The position numbers and the translations under genes are program-made. From the NCBI GenBank assembly GCA_026874595.1, contig CM049317.1:21584882-21648881 (forward strand): a stretch of DNA of 64,000 nt, read 5' to 3'. The stretch comes from Sipunculus nudus (Eukaryota > Annelida > Sipuncula > Golfingiida > Sipunculidae). The notes under the pieces are model-generated. The model was given only the letters and a program-made list of their open reading frames with translations, made no database searches and was not told where the DNA came from. Below, piece after piece: positions 1 through 11,102 of the stretch (position 1 is the stretch's first letter; the number at the start of each line of letters is the position of its first letter).

Positions 1-324
1 CATTTTTTCAGCAACAAGCAGTCACAACAGAGACCCCTCCCCCACCCACCCCTTGAATACACAGGACTAAGAAACAAGATGAATCTTATAATTTTAATGT
101 TAAATAAATTCTTTTTGTTGAGACTTGGACAATTTGTTTTTTTTTTTAAAAGGAAAAATGTTCAGGAATTTAATCCTAATATTCAAATGTGATAAAATAT
201 TAGGATCTAATGTAAGTGCTAACTGACAAGATTTAAGAAGACATAAGTACTTTGTAGTATCCACTCATATTTCATAGAGTTGGCAAGGCCTTGGTGTGAA
301 TAACACTGTTAACTTAGTATTAAA

Positions 325-1400
325 ACTAGAATACGGGTGGTCGACAAGCGACTACGCGTATCAGCCAAAATCAGAGGACGGGTGAAGTGAGGCATGGATT
401 GAGTGGCAAGGGGAAATAGAGTTACATGTGTTACATATTAGAATGGATATGTGCCACATTAATATGATTGTAGGTGGCGCCACCTGTTATTTGAACGAGA
501 AACTATCCAAGATGTATACACATGCAAAAATTCATGTGGAAAAGTCAAACCACTGCAGAGATATGAGTGATTTTATCCCACAGCAGACAAACAGATGGAC
601 GCTGTGCAAAAATGGCTGCAGGTGGCGCCACCATTTTTGTGTATGTTATAAAGCTATCCAAGGGCTACATTTGTGTAATTTTTTTTTCCTGATTGGTCGA
701 ACGGTTCCTGAGATATGAGCTTGGATGTCTGCAGCGTGAATGTGAAGGTAGGTGGGAGCCACCTGTCATAAAATCAAGAAAGCTATCCAAGATCAATGGA
801 CATGCACAATTCCAGCCCAATCTGCATTAGTTTTAACTTATAATGCTCACAGTATTGTCAAGTGGCAATGATGGGGTATTGATAGGCATGAAAACAAGAA
901 AAGGACAGAAGGTGGTGCCACCTGTCTTCCGCAGAAGACAAAGCTATCCAAGATCTTTGGTCAATTTGATTTTTGGACTAATCCATGCATCCCTCATTGA
1001 GCCAAGTGCACCTGACTCAAGAGAAGTTTGATGTATTGGCCTGACATTTTTAGTTGTCCATGCATCTTAGATGGCTTTCTGGTATACAAGACTGGTGTTG
1101 CCACATACAATGATTTTTGCACAGTGTATGTCCCTGCTTATTTTCCGGGAGGGATTTGATATATCAGCCTGAAATAGGGCATATTTATACAGCTTGGATA
1201 GCTTTGTCGTATACAAGACTGGTTGCGCCAACTACAATAATTTTTGCACAGTGTATGTCCCCAATTATTTCTCAGGAGTGATTTCACATATCAGCCTGAA
1301 ATTTTGCATCTCCAAAAGCCTTTGATGGCTTTCTCTCCACAAGACTGGTGCCACCACCTACAATCATTTTGTGTTCACCCATGCCAGTATTTCTGCAGTG
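325..1400. mobile_element. Family Y element 1, partly inverted
   Basis: Starts ACTAGAATACGGGTGGTCGACAAGCGAC (first 20 bases ACTAGAATACGGGTGGTCGA). Tandem modules of roughly 150 bp follow with GGTGGCGCCACC, 'aagctatccaagatgtat' and 'cagacaaacagatggacgctgtgcaaaaatgg'. From about 1020 the same modules run in the opposite orientation ('gcacagtgtatgtccc', 'tatacaagactgg'), giving a head-to-head array. Confidence 0.75.
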
Positions 1401-2074
1401 ATGTTTTTGTAACTGGTGATTGGACTCGGGTTCAAAGTGTTTAGTACTAGCATTGTACATATACATGTCACACATGTACTTGAAAAATAATGGTCTAACA
1501 AGGAAGCATAATACCTGTTGATATACCATTGCACATGTTGGCATTAGACCTGTAGGCCATGTTATATGGTAACTGGTAAAGTTAAAAGCCCTTTTCCAGC
1601 ATTTAACTGTATTTTAATAAAAATTTAATTGGATACCAGAAATTAGGTCATTTTTGTAATTAGAGTTATAAGCATAAATATAAAATATTTTCTTTGAATT
1701 CTGGCCAACTTTGAACTTTTTCCCTGTGAGCACTGTTGATTTAAGGATCACATCATGCGAATATAATTTTATAATTTTAATAATCTGTAATTTGAAAGCG
1801 CTTGATAAAAAGACCATGTCACTGTCAAGGCACTCCAGAGATTACATGGTGCTTGTGGTTGGCTTTATATTCGCAGGGTAAAAATTTTGCCTTTTCAGAT
1901 TTTCACTAGAGTTTCATTTTCTTGATCTCACAATACAAAAGCCCTTTACAAATAGTACAACCATTATTATGTGAATAAATTATATAGAATAATATGGGCA
2001 CAAAATCTTAATAGAAATATTGTTCATTAGTGGGAAACAATTTGATAACATTTTAAATATCAATATTTCAATAT
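1401..2074. other. AT-rich flank, nothing recognised
   Basis: Contains 'attttaattaaaaattt'-type low-complexity sequence and a fragment ('actttgaactttttccctgtgagcactgttgatttaa', about 1710-1745) that is an inverted piece of the family X internal unit. No gene. Confidence 0.5.
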
Positions 2075-3960
2075 AAACAAGGGACCTATGGGTCACTGTG
2101 CTCAGCTGACGTTAACCTTGAAGGTAAAAATCCAAAATAATATCTAATGGAGATAAAGTGTAAGAGGAAGAGGTAATAAAGGCCATGGTTGGTTTATATG
2201 ATTGGTTTGTATTGATGAGCAAGAAATTGTTGCAAAAAATATTTTGTGACCTGACCATGTGTTTCCTAATGTTGAAACTAAAGCATGTGAGCAGTTTGTG
2301 AACAAATGATCTGTACTATTACCATGATCATTAATTGGTTTTTTGATTAACTGTTGACATTTCAGTAGTTTACACATTTGTTCAATTGAATCTATTTTTT
2401 TTGTATAATATATATTATTAAATATATATGTATTTTTTTATGAAATGTATACAGTTGAAATATAGCTAATTAACAACATAAAACAGGGCAAACAAAGCCT
2501 GCAGATCTCAAATTCTGCTGAGGCAGGAAAATAATGAACAAATGTTTGTATTAAATCCTGATGTTTTTATCACATCAATTATTTTCTAATTTAAGTTTAT
2601 ATTTCTATACATTTCCAATTTAACATATATATCTGAATATAAAAGTTGATTTATAATTCTCAATTGCATCATCATAAATCTCAATCTTGTCAGATAACAC
2701 CACATCATGCATACAAATGTTTATTTATTTTTTACCACAAAAATATATCTTTTAAATCTGCAAAACAATAAATATCTAAAAATAATACTTGATTTAGATT
2801 TCACAATTTTTAATTGTGTCTTTATTTATCCATAATGTGCTTCATATTTTATAATAATTTAAGCATACTGATGGGTTCATTTATATTTGTTAAAATCATT
2901 TAAAAGAAAATTGATTTCTGTAAAAAATCCTACATTACACAGCATTGCATCTTCTGGATTACACCTTGAATTATTTTTTCAAGGAAAGTTTTTGCATATC
3001 AGAGTGGAAACAGCATTACAATTAAGGAGATACAGTGAAAACAACAATTACTGCATAACATTTGGTGGGTTGGGTTTGCGGGGGGGGGGGGGGGGGGGGG
3101 GTGTGATGATTGGGGTGGTGATATGAGAATAACTGGACACCTGTCACAGCAGGGGATCTCCCCCAGTGACTGTAACAAATCAGAAACCCTGGCATAGCTG
3201 ACTTCCAGTGACCTGGAGTGGGACCTTGCATCTGTTATCAAAGCAAGTGACTGCAGAAAAAAAATCAATAACTAGCTTAATTTTCAAGCTTTTATTTTCA
3301 AATTTCCGATTTAGACAAACTAAATATTTATGTTTACATGCTGTGAAAATTAAATCAATGGTGCTTACAGGAAAAAAACGTGCCATGGTCAAAGTTGGGC
3401 AAAATTTAAGGTACTGTTTTTTTTATGCTAATAACTTAAAAAATTTACAAAATTCAGATCTAATTTTGGGTAAACAATTGAATCTTAATTAAACATAGTT
3501 ATATACTTGAGAAAATAGACTCTAGTTTCAAAATTTTTCATGTTAAGTGAGTTATTATTTTTCCTGATTTTTTACAAAGTCCATTATGTTTTGGCCCATA
3601 ACTTAAAGAATTTATACTTTACAGACTTAATTTCTGGCATGTACATAGGAACTATATAGAGGAATATTTATGGTAAATATGAAGAAAACCAGATGAGTCG
3701 TTTTGATATTAGGCAGTCCTGAAGTGTGAAAATAGGATTTTAATAAAAAATTGAGGTTTTTCCTTAATTTCTCAAAGGAACAAAGTCGCAAAGACCCAGT
3801 TTTCGGCTTGGTAGGAGATCTTGGGGACATCTAACATTATGCTGAATTTTGGATTCCTAGGTCTTACGGTTTCAAAACGTGCCACATCTACGGACGGACG
3901 GACAGACGGACGGACGGACGGCGGACAATGGACCACGACTATAGCTCAGATGACTTATAG
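2075..3960 (+). mobile_element. Family X element 1 (pearl/Helitron-like)
   Basis: The left end AAACAAGGGACCTATGGGTC is followed by gctcagctgac. The right side has the ACGTGCCACATCTACGGACG microsatellite and CTCAGATGACTTATAG, but lacks the final half of the terminal stem. It holds a 22-base poly-G at 3080-3101 and one copy of the 'gtgccatggtcaaagttgggcaaaatttaagg' internal unit (about 3370-3830). The left breakpoint of the 4.7-kb duplication lies inside it. Confidence 0.75.
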
Positions 3961-4631
3961 AAACCACAGTAATGTTCTTTGGCTGATCTTATTCCTTTTG
4001 ACTTAATTACTTAATATGCTCTGACCAAATGAAAATATGTTTTGCTTATAATTTCCCATCAAGTATTGAAACCTTGTTTACTGCTGATCCAGATATCTTA
4101 CAGTTATTAGTTTAGGTGAAAGGTGGCAGAGGTATACGAGCAGTGTAGAAATGTTTACAAGGAATGATCAGGTGGGATACAGGCATATGACAAACATGTC
4201 CACCTTTGGTCCAAAGGCATGAATCTTTCTGCAGAGAGTTTGGTGAATATTGGACTTGTAGCAGCCAAGAAGAGACCACAATATTGTGCACGACTGGCCA
4301 CACCCATCATCATGAAAGTTAATAGGATCATTGTGACATTTTGGATGGCGACTTTTTAGACTGGACCATTCCTGATGAGGACGTTTTGGATATGCTTTCT
4401 TGCATGGGAGGATATTTCGGCCAGTTCAGTATTATGGGGTCCCATAAACAAGGAATAGGGATTAACTACAGATTATTCACCTTAAAATAACTGTCTTTAA
4501 TATACCTCTTGAACCTGGAAATATTTCAATTGATTGCCATTTTATGAGCTAAATATTATAGGAGTTAATGACAGTTTACTGTAGTTAACCATCAGGAGTT
4601 AAATAGAGTTCCATAAATGGGCATAATCCAA

Positions 4632-4840
4632 GGCCGGATCCAGGATTTAGAAAGAGGGTGGGGGGGGGGGGGGGGGCAACCAAGGAGGACTAATGAAAAC
4701 CCTAAAAAAAGGTCCCTAGGTCTGGAAAAGGGGGGGGGGTCCAGACCGCAAAATTTTGTCTGAAGCCCTTAAAAAACGTTGTTTCTGATGAAAAAGGGGG
4801 GTCCAGACCCCCTCCCCCCCCCCCTGGATCTGCTTCTGTA
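4632..4840. mobile_element. CGGATCCAG-ended MITE, copy 1
   Basis: Starts GGCCGGATCCAGGATTTAGA and ends CCTGGATCTGCTTCTG, imperfect inverted ends. Inside are G-rich/C-rich complementary tracts (aaagggggg...ccccccc), so the whole element folds on itself. Copies are at 9369-9573 and 24293-24490. Confidence 0.7.
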
Positions 4841-6316
4841 AACTTATTGCAGTCCTTCTATGTTAGGTTTTTACCTTGCCATGACACTCAGGCCTTCTAA
4901 AATTACTGATAGGGGCCTGCCAGTCATGATTCAAGTCATAATAGAACACCCATTCTAATGGTAAGATCAAAATAGTTGCAGTTTGGTAGTATTTGACATC
5001 AGAAGCTTATATGGTCATTTTACATTTACTAAATAATGAAGGACAAATGTTGTTACACAAAATTTTAGTAACATTAGTTACCTCCTTTCTTCCCTATGGC
5101 ACTGATTCACACAAAGCTGTCAAGCCTTCATGACTGATGCAGAGACAGACTGAGTGAAACCAGCCTCATTAATAATAACTGCAGCATGTTATAAGCAAGT
5201 CAACCCTGAATGTAATATTTATTATTCTTCCCAACAGAATAACTACATTATTTAGGAAGAATAACAGTTCGACCAGCAGATGAAAATGAAAAGGACTAAG
5301 AAATGGCTTGCACATCTGCATGTACTAGAATTGATGCAAACCCAATAGCTGGTACTGCCACCCCAAAGTCTTCAGTTAATTAAAATTCAAAGGTTTTGGT
5401 GGTAGACTGTCGCTAAATTTGACCTAGAACTACATGTATGATTATCCTTTCCAAGAATTACTCTTGAAAATTTGAGTTATTTAAGTACCTATATATTCCT
5501 GAAATACAGGCAAATTACTTCTTTTTTGAAGAGGCATTAAGGGGTTGTACCAACATCTTTCACAGAACCTTCCATAACACACAAGAATCTTAATGACATG
5601 CACACACAATATTCAACACAACAAACTTGAACAACCTGCCTAAAAGCATTGTTTATTATACATCAGATAAACGCTAATTAATTTATTATGCAATATAAAA
5701 ATCATACGCTGTCGCTCACTGATGATAGAAAGATACTGTAGCTGATTGACAGGCAGTAAACTATGATTGACAGGCACTTATTTAATGACTGACAGGGTAT
5801 AATCCAATCACACATTGATAGAAACTTGATTGACAGTTACATGTAGCTGGTTGACAGGCGCTGCCCTGTCTCTATAGACTAACAGTGAGTCACAATACAA
5901 CTTTACAGACCGTTTTCTTGTGTCTACTTTACTGACATGCAGTTACCATGTCACTTGACCAACAGACATTTATTGTCACTGATTGACAGGCAGTTATCCT
6001 GTCATTACTAATATGAGTCACAAACAGTTCCATCAGTAATAGACTGAAACATTTTAATGATGTGGTTCTAAGGTTATGTGTCCATGGCTCTGAGGTTATG
6101 TTTCCATGGCAATGTCTCCACAGCACAAATTACAATAACAATTATAAATGACAAAATCCAATCCCCTTGCTGCCAAAGTGTGAACAAAGTGTAGTCCTTG
6201 ACAATGTTTGTATATGTATATCAGGGCTTGTTTCATTAAATTCCTTGAAAGTGTCAATGCCCCTGATGACCCTCCAGATTTGTACATAGTTGTGGGTTTG
6301 TACATAGTTGTCACGG

Positions 6317-6373
6317 TTACATGTTATCTTCATCTTCCATCAGTTGGGAGAATTTGTTGGTGTCACTCCAGTC
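6317..6373 (-). CDS. Duplicated eIF4B terminal exon (copy 2)
   Basis: Identical to 11046-11102, including the stop codon and the tttctacag acceptor. Together with 8362-8440 it forms a complete second 3' end of the gene. Confidence 0.8.
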   Translation of the reverse strand, partial: DWSDTNKFSQLMEDEDNM

Positions 6374-6736
6374 CTGTAGAAATAAAATATAAGTTTAAAG
6401 GTTAATTCTTGCATACATGTGGGAGAAGTTTGGTTTTATAGTAAACTAAAAATTTATATTGTTTGGTTATTTTCTGATAAAACTGCAGCTTGAAATAACA
6501 CTTCTAAGTTTCTTTTCACATATGATCTTAACTCCCCCCTTAAAAAATACATTTAATTAACAATGTTGAGCCATCAGTAAAATCCCATGCCTGTGAGCTC
6601 TTAGTATTTCACATTTTCAAAATTCTACCAAACAACGGAGATTGCAGTAAACCTTTTCTACATAAATTACCACTGTAATGATACAATGACATATTTATGA
6701 CTATCACTCACACCTAGTTCTGAAATATGTGTTTAA

Positions 6737-8075
6737 CTAGAATATCAGCAGAAGCTGACAAAAGCCCTCAGCCAAAACAACAGTGTTTAGAGGTGGTAAC
6801 AGTAACAAGTACTAAATATCTGTTCTCACATGGATGTATATCTGTACATGTCTCAGTAATAAATTTAAAATGCAGAGGTATGTACCATGATTCATAACAA
6901 TCAACCAAATGCTTCCTGAAAAATAAGCTTCTAAGTTTTATTCTATTATAAGCTCTGTGACCTTGAAAAGTAGGTCAAGGTCACCCATCTTCGAACTTGA
7001 CCGAGATTTTGTAGATATAAGTCTTCACCAAAGAAATAAAATTCCTCTTGTGAATCCTTTTAGAGATATCCCGCTCACAAGGCCAAAGTTGAAAAATCCA
7101 AGAAAAATTCATTAAAATCAGAAATTGCAGGTGGCGCCCCCAAACTTGTGCAGCAGTTACAGACCATCAGTCCCTATGATCATAGTAAAAATTGTGAAAA
7201 TCCACCCAATGGTTTCTGAGAAATAAGCTTCTAAATTTTTTACTATAATCAGCTCTAAAACGTAGAAAAATAGGTCAAGGTCACCCATCTCTGAACTTGA
7301 CCGAGATTTTGTCAATATACATCTTCACCAAAAAATAAAATTCCTGCGGTGAATCCTTTTAGAGATATCCCGCTCACAAGCCCAAAGATGAAAAATCCAA
7401 GAAAAATTCATTAAAAATCAGAAATTGCAGGTGGCGCCCCCAAACTTGTGCAGCAGTTACAGACCATCAGTCCCTATGATCATAGTAAAAATTGTGAAAA
7501 TCCACCCAATGGTTTCTGAGAAATAAGCTTCTAAATTTTTTACTATAATCAGCTCTAAAACGTAGAAAAATAGGTCAAGGTCACCCATCTCTGAACTTGA
7601 CCTAGATTTTGTCAATATACATCTTCACCAAAAAATAAAATTCCTGCGGTGAATCCTTTTAGAGATATCCCGCTCACAAGCCCAAAGTTGAAAAATCCGA
7701 TAAAAATTCATTAAAAATCAGAAATTGTAGGTGGCACCACCAAACTTGTGAAGCAGGTACAGACCATCAGTCCCTATTTTCATCGAAAAAATTGTGAAAA
7801 TCCACCCAATGGTTTCTGAGAAATAAGCTTCTAAATTTTTTACTATAATCAGCTCTAAAACGTAGAAAAATAGGTCAAGGTCACCCATCTTCGAACTTGA
7901 CCGAGATTTTGCCAATATACATCTTTACCGAGGAAATAAAATTCTGGCGGTGAATCCTTTTCAAGATATCCCGCTCACAAGGTATAAGTTAACGGACGCC
8001 GGACGGACGGACGGACAGACAGAAGGACAGCTTGGGTGACGACAATAGCCCATCAGCCTAGGGGCTTAGGGCTAA
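6737..8075 (+). mobile_element. Pearl-like element with four ~300-bp tandem units
   Basis: The left end is CTAGAATATCAGCAGAAGCT with a TCAGC-agaa-GCTGA hairpin. Four tandem units of about 300 bp follow, marked by 'aggtcaaggtcacccatct' at about 6971, 7271, 7571 and 7871. Then comes the microsatellite ACGCCGGACGGACGGACGGA near 7990. The right end has a TAGCCC...GGGCTA stem-loop then AA. The order hairpin, tandem core, ACGG microsatellite, short 3' tail matches the published pearl architecture. It is repeated at 11466-12804. Confidence 0.82.
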
Positions 8076-8361
8076 AAAAGTCTAAAATCACTATGTTGGT
8101 GATGATTCAAGAAAAGAAAAAGAAAAAGAAAAAAAAAAAGAGTATAAAATAAGTATCAATACTTTGAAAAAAAATAAGAAACCATAAAAATTTGTCTTTC
8201 TCAGAAAAAAGGTATATTATAAATCAGGTAGCAGCATGGAAACACATTCCTGCTCAAGAGGGCAAGACATGAAATAAGACTGCTGTGGGATGTGCTGACC
8301 CCTACTGACAGGAGGGAGTACTAATACTGTAACTCAACATTTGATTGTGTTCAAAACCTAC

Positions 8362-8440
8362 CTTATCCACTTTCTGTTCAAATTTGGGCATCTCATCTAT
8401 AGATTTGGGGATGGGTCGTTCTCTTTCACGTTTCTGTACA
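8362..8440 (-). CDS. Duplicated eIF4B exon 14 (copy 2)
   Basis: Identical to 13091-13169, with acceptor and donor preserved, and located downstream of the eIF4B stop codon. It could be skipped, used as part of an alternative 3' end that encodes the same tail, or never transcribed. Confidence 0.8.
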
Positions 8441-9368
8441 CTGGAAAATTAAACAAACATTCTGTGACCATCAACATATGTGAACTGACCATATTTATTT
8501 TAACAGGATAACAAAATAGCCATTATGGCTAACAAGTTTTCGGCTTGGTAGGAGATCTTGGGGACATCTAACATTATGCTGAATTTTGGATTCCTAGGTC
8601 TTACGGTTTCAAAACGTGCCACATCTACGGACGGGCGGACAGACGGACGGACGGACGGCGGACAATGGACCACGACTATAGCTCAGATGACTTATAGAAA
8701 CCACAGTAATGTTCTTTGGCTGATCTTATTCCTTTTGACTTAATTACTTAATATGCTCTGACCAAATGAAAATATGTTTTGCTTATAATTTCCCATCAAG
8801 TATTGAAACCTTGTTTACTGCTGATCCAGATATCTTACAGTTATTAGTTTAGGTGAAAGGTGGCAAAGGTATACGAGCAGTGTAGAAATGTTTACAAGGA
8901 ATGATCAGGTGGGATACAGGCATATGACAAACATGTCCACCTTTGGTCCAAAGGCATGAATCTTTCTGCAGAGAGTTTGGTGAATATTGGACTTGTAGCA
9001 GCCAAGAAGAGACCACAATATTGTGCACGACTGGCCACACCCATCATCATGAAAGTTAATAGGATCATTGTGACATTTTGGATGGCGACTTTTTAGACTG
9101 GACCATTCCTGATGAGGACGTTTTGGATATGCTTTCTTGCATGGGAGGATATTTCGGCCAGTTCAGTATTATGGGGTCCCATAAACAAGGAATAGGGATT
9201 AACTACAGATTATTCACCTTAAAATAACTGTCTTTAATATACCTCTTGAACCTGGAAATATTTCAATTGATTGCCATTTTATGAGCTAAATATTATAGGA
9301 GTTAATGGCAGTTTACTGTAGTATACCATCAGGAGTTAAATAGAGTTCCATAAATGGGCATAATCCAA

Positions 9369-9573
9369 GGCCGGATCCAGGATTTAGAAAGAGGGTGGGG
9401 GGGGGGCAACCAAGGAGGACTAATGAAAACCCTAAAAAAAGGTCCCTAGGTCTGGAAAAGGGGGGGGGTCCAGACCGCAAAATTTTGTCTGAAGCCCTTA
9501 AAAAACGTTGTTTCTGATGAAAAAGGGGGGTCCAGACCCCCTCCCCCCCCCCCTGGATCTGCTTCTGTAAACT
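9369..9573. mobile_element. CGGATCCAG-ended MITE, copy 2 (by duplication)
   Basis: Same as 4632-4840 with shorter poly-G tracts; it was carried by the 4.7-kb duplication. Confidence 0.7.
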
Positions 9574-10380
9574 TATTGCAGTCCTTCTATGTTAGGTTTT
9601 TACCTTGCCATGACACTCAGGCCTTCGAAAATTACTGATAGGGGCCTGCCAGTCATGATTCAAGTCATAATAGAACACCCATTCTAATGGTAAGATCAAA
9701 ATAGTTGCAGTTTGGTAGTATTTGACATCAGAAGCTTATATGGTCATTTTACATTTACTAAATAATGAAGGACAAATGTTGTTACACAAAATTTTAGTAA
9801 CATTAGTTACCTCCTTTCTTCCCTATGGCACTGATTCACACAAAGCTGTCAAGCCTTCATGACTGATGCAGAGACAGACTGAGTGAAACCAGCCTCATTA
9901 ATAATAACTGCAGCATGTTATAAGCAAGTCAACCCTGAATGTAATATTTATTATTCTTCCCAACAGAATAACTACATTATTTAGGAAGAATAACAGTTCG
10001 ACCAGCAGATGAAAATGAAAAGGACTAAGAAATGGCTTGCACATCTGCATGTACTAGAATTGATGCAAACCCAATAGCTGGTACTGCCACCCCAAAGTCT
10101 TCAGTTAATTAAAATTCAAAGGTTTTGGTGGTAGACTGTCGCTAAATTTGACCTAGAACTACATGTATGATTATCCTTTCCAAGAATTACTCTTGAAAAT
10201 TTGAGTTATTTAAGTACCTATATATTCCTGAAATACAGGCAAATTACTTCTTTTTTGAAGAGGCATTAAGGGGTTGTACCAACATCTTTCACAGAACCTT
10301 CCATAACACACAAGAATCTTAATGACATGCACACACAATATTCAACACAACAAACTTGAACAACCTGCCTAAAAGCATTG

Positions 10381-10416
10381 TTTATTATACATCAGATAAA
10401 CGCTAATTAATTTATT
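10381..10416 (-). promoter_or_regulatory. Candidate eIF4B polyadenylation signals
   Basis: AATAAA occurs twice on the minus strand (10411-10416 and 10381-10386), 630-670 bases after the stop codon. The hexamer is common in AT-rich sequence, so usage is a guess. Confidence 0.35.
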
Positions 10417-10471
10417 ATGCAATATAAAAATCATACGCTGTCGCTCACTGATGATAGAAAGATACTGTAGC

Positions 10472-10718
10472 TGATTGACAGGCAGTAAACTATGATTGAC
10501 AGGCACTTATTTAATGACTGACAGGGTATAATCCAATCACACATTGATAGAAACTTGATTGACAGTTACATGTAGCTGGTTGACAGGCGCTGCCCTGTCT
10601 CTATAGACTAACAGTGAGTCACAATACAACTTTACAGACCGTTTTCTTGTGTCTACTTTACTGACATGCAGTTACCATGTCACTTGACCAACAGACATTT
10701 ATTGTCACTGATTGACAG
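10472..10718. promoter_or_regulatory. TGATTGACAG cluster in the eIF4B 3' UTR
   Basis: TGATTGACAG occurs exactly at 10472-10481, 10493-10502, 10556-10565 and 10709-10718, with near copies (actgacaggg, ggttgacagg) between. The same cluster is at 5743-5989 in the other duplicate. TGATTGACAG is the Pbx-Meis/Prep composite DNA motif. In the transcript it reads CUGUCAAUCA. It could also be a decayed tandem repeat without function. Confidence 0.45.
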
Positions 10719-11045
10719 GCAGTTATCCTGTCATTACTAATATGAGTCACAAACAGTTCCATCAGTAATAGACTGAAACATTTTAATGATGTGGTTCTAA
10801 GGTTATGTGTCCATGGCTCTGAGGTTATGTTTCCATGGCAATGTCTCCACAGCACAAATTACAATAACAATTATAAATGACAAAATCCAATCCCCTTGCT
10901 GCCAAAGTGTGAACAAAGTGTAGTCCTTGACAATGTTTGTATATGTATATCAGGGCTTGTTTCATTAAATTCCTTGAAAGTGTCAATGCCCCTGATGACC
11001 CTCCAGATTTGTACATAGTTGTGGGTTTGTACATAGTTGTCACGG

Positions 11046-11102
11046 TTACATGTTATCTTCATCTTCCATCAGTTGGGAGAATTTGTTGGTGTCACTCCAG
11101 TC
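11046..11102 (-). CDS. EIF4B: eIF4B terminal coding exon 15
   Basis: [18 protein letters not shown] followed by TAA. The short acidic C-terminus resembles the ASKYAALS...DEDE tail of vertebrate eIF4B. The acceptor is tttctacag. Two AATAAA signals on the transcribed strand lie 630-670 bases past the stop (10411-10416 and 10381-10386), so the 3' UTR probably reaches about 10370. The same exon recurs at 6317-6373. Confidence 0.9.
   Translation of the reverse strand, partial: DWSDTNKFSQLMEDEDNM

Larger units (their letters stand above)
3799..8535. repeat. Tandem segmental duplication, copy 1
   Basis: Repeats base for base at 8536-13264. The unit is 4737 bp here and 4729 bp in copy 2. The length difference comes mainly from poly-G tracts near 4660 and 4730. 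The copy junction at 8535/8536 has only a single-base microhomology. The left break lies inside a dispersed element (2075-3960), the right break in single-copy sequence. The unit carries the last two eIF4B coding exons, a CGGATCCAG MITE, the 3' UTR and a pearl-like element. Confidence 0.95.

Noticed and set aside
428-718. Frames in family Y modules, also at 51184-51387 and 59660-60135
   Set aside because: The modules happen to lack stops in one frame; their sequences differ between copies by frameshifting indels, so they are not coding.
3022-3268. Proline-rich frames over the poly-G
   Set aside because: They are translations of a homopolymer inside a repeat element.
3821-4006. Identical 61-codon frames at 3821 and 8558
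   Set aside because: They are copies of the family X right end (ACGG repeat) duplicated with the 4.7-kb block.
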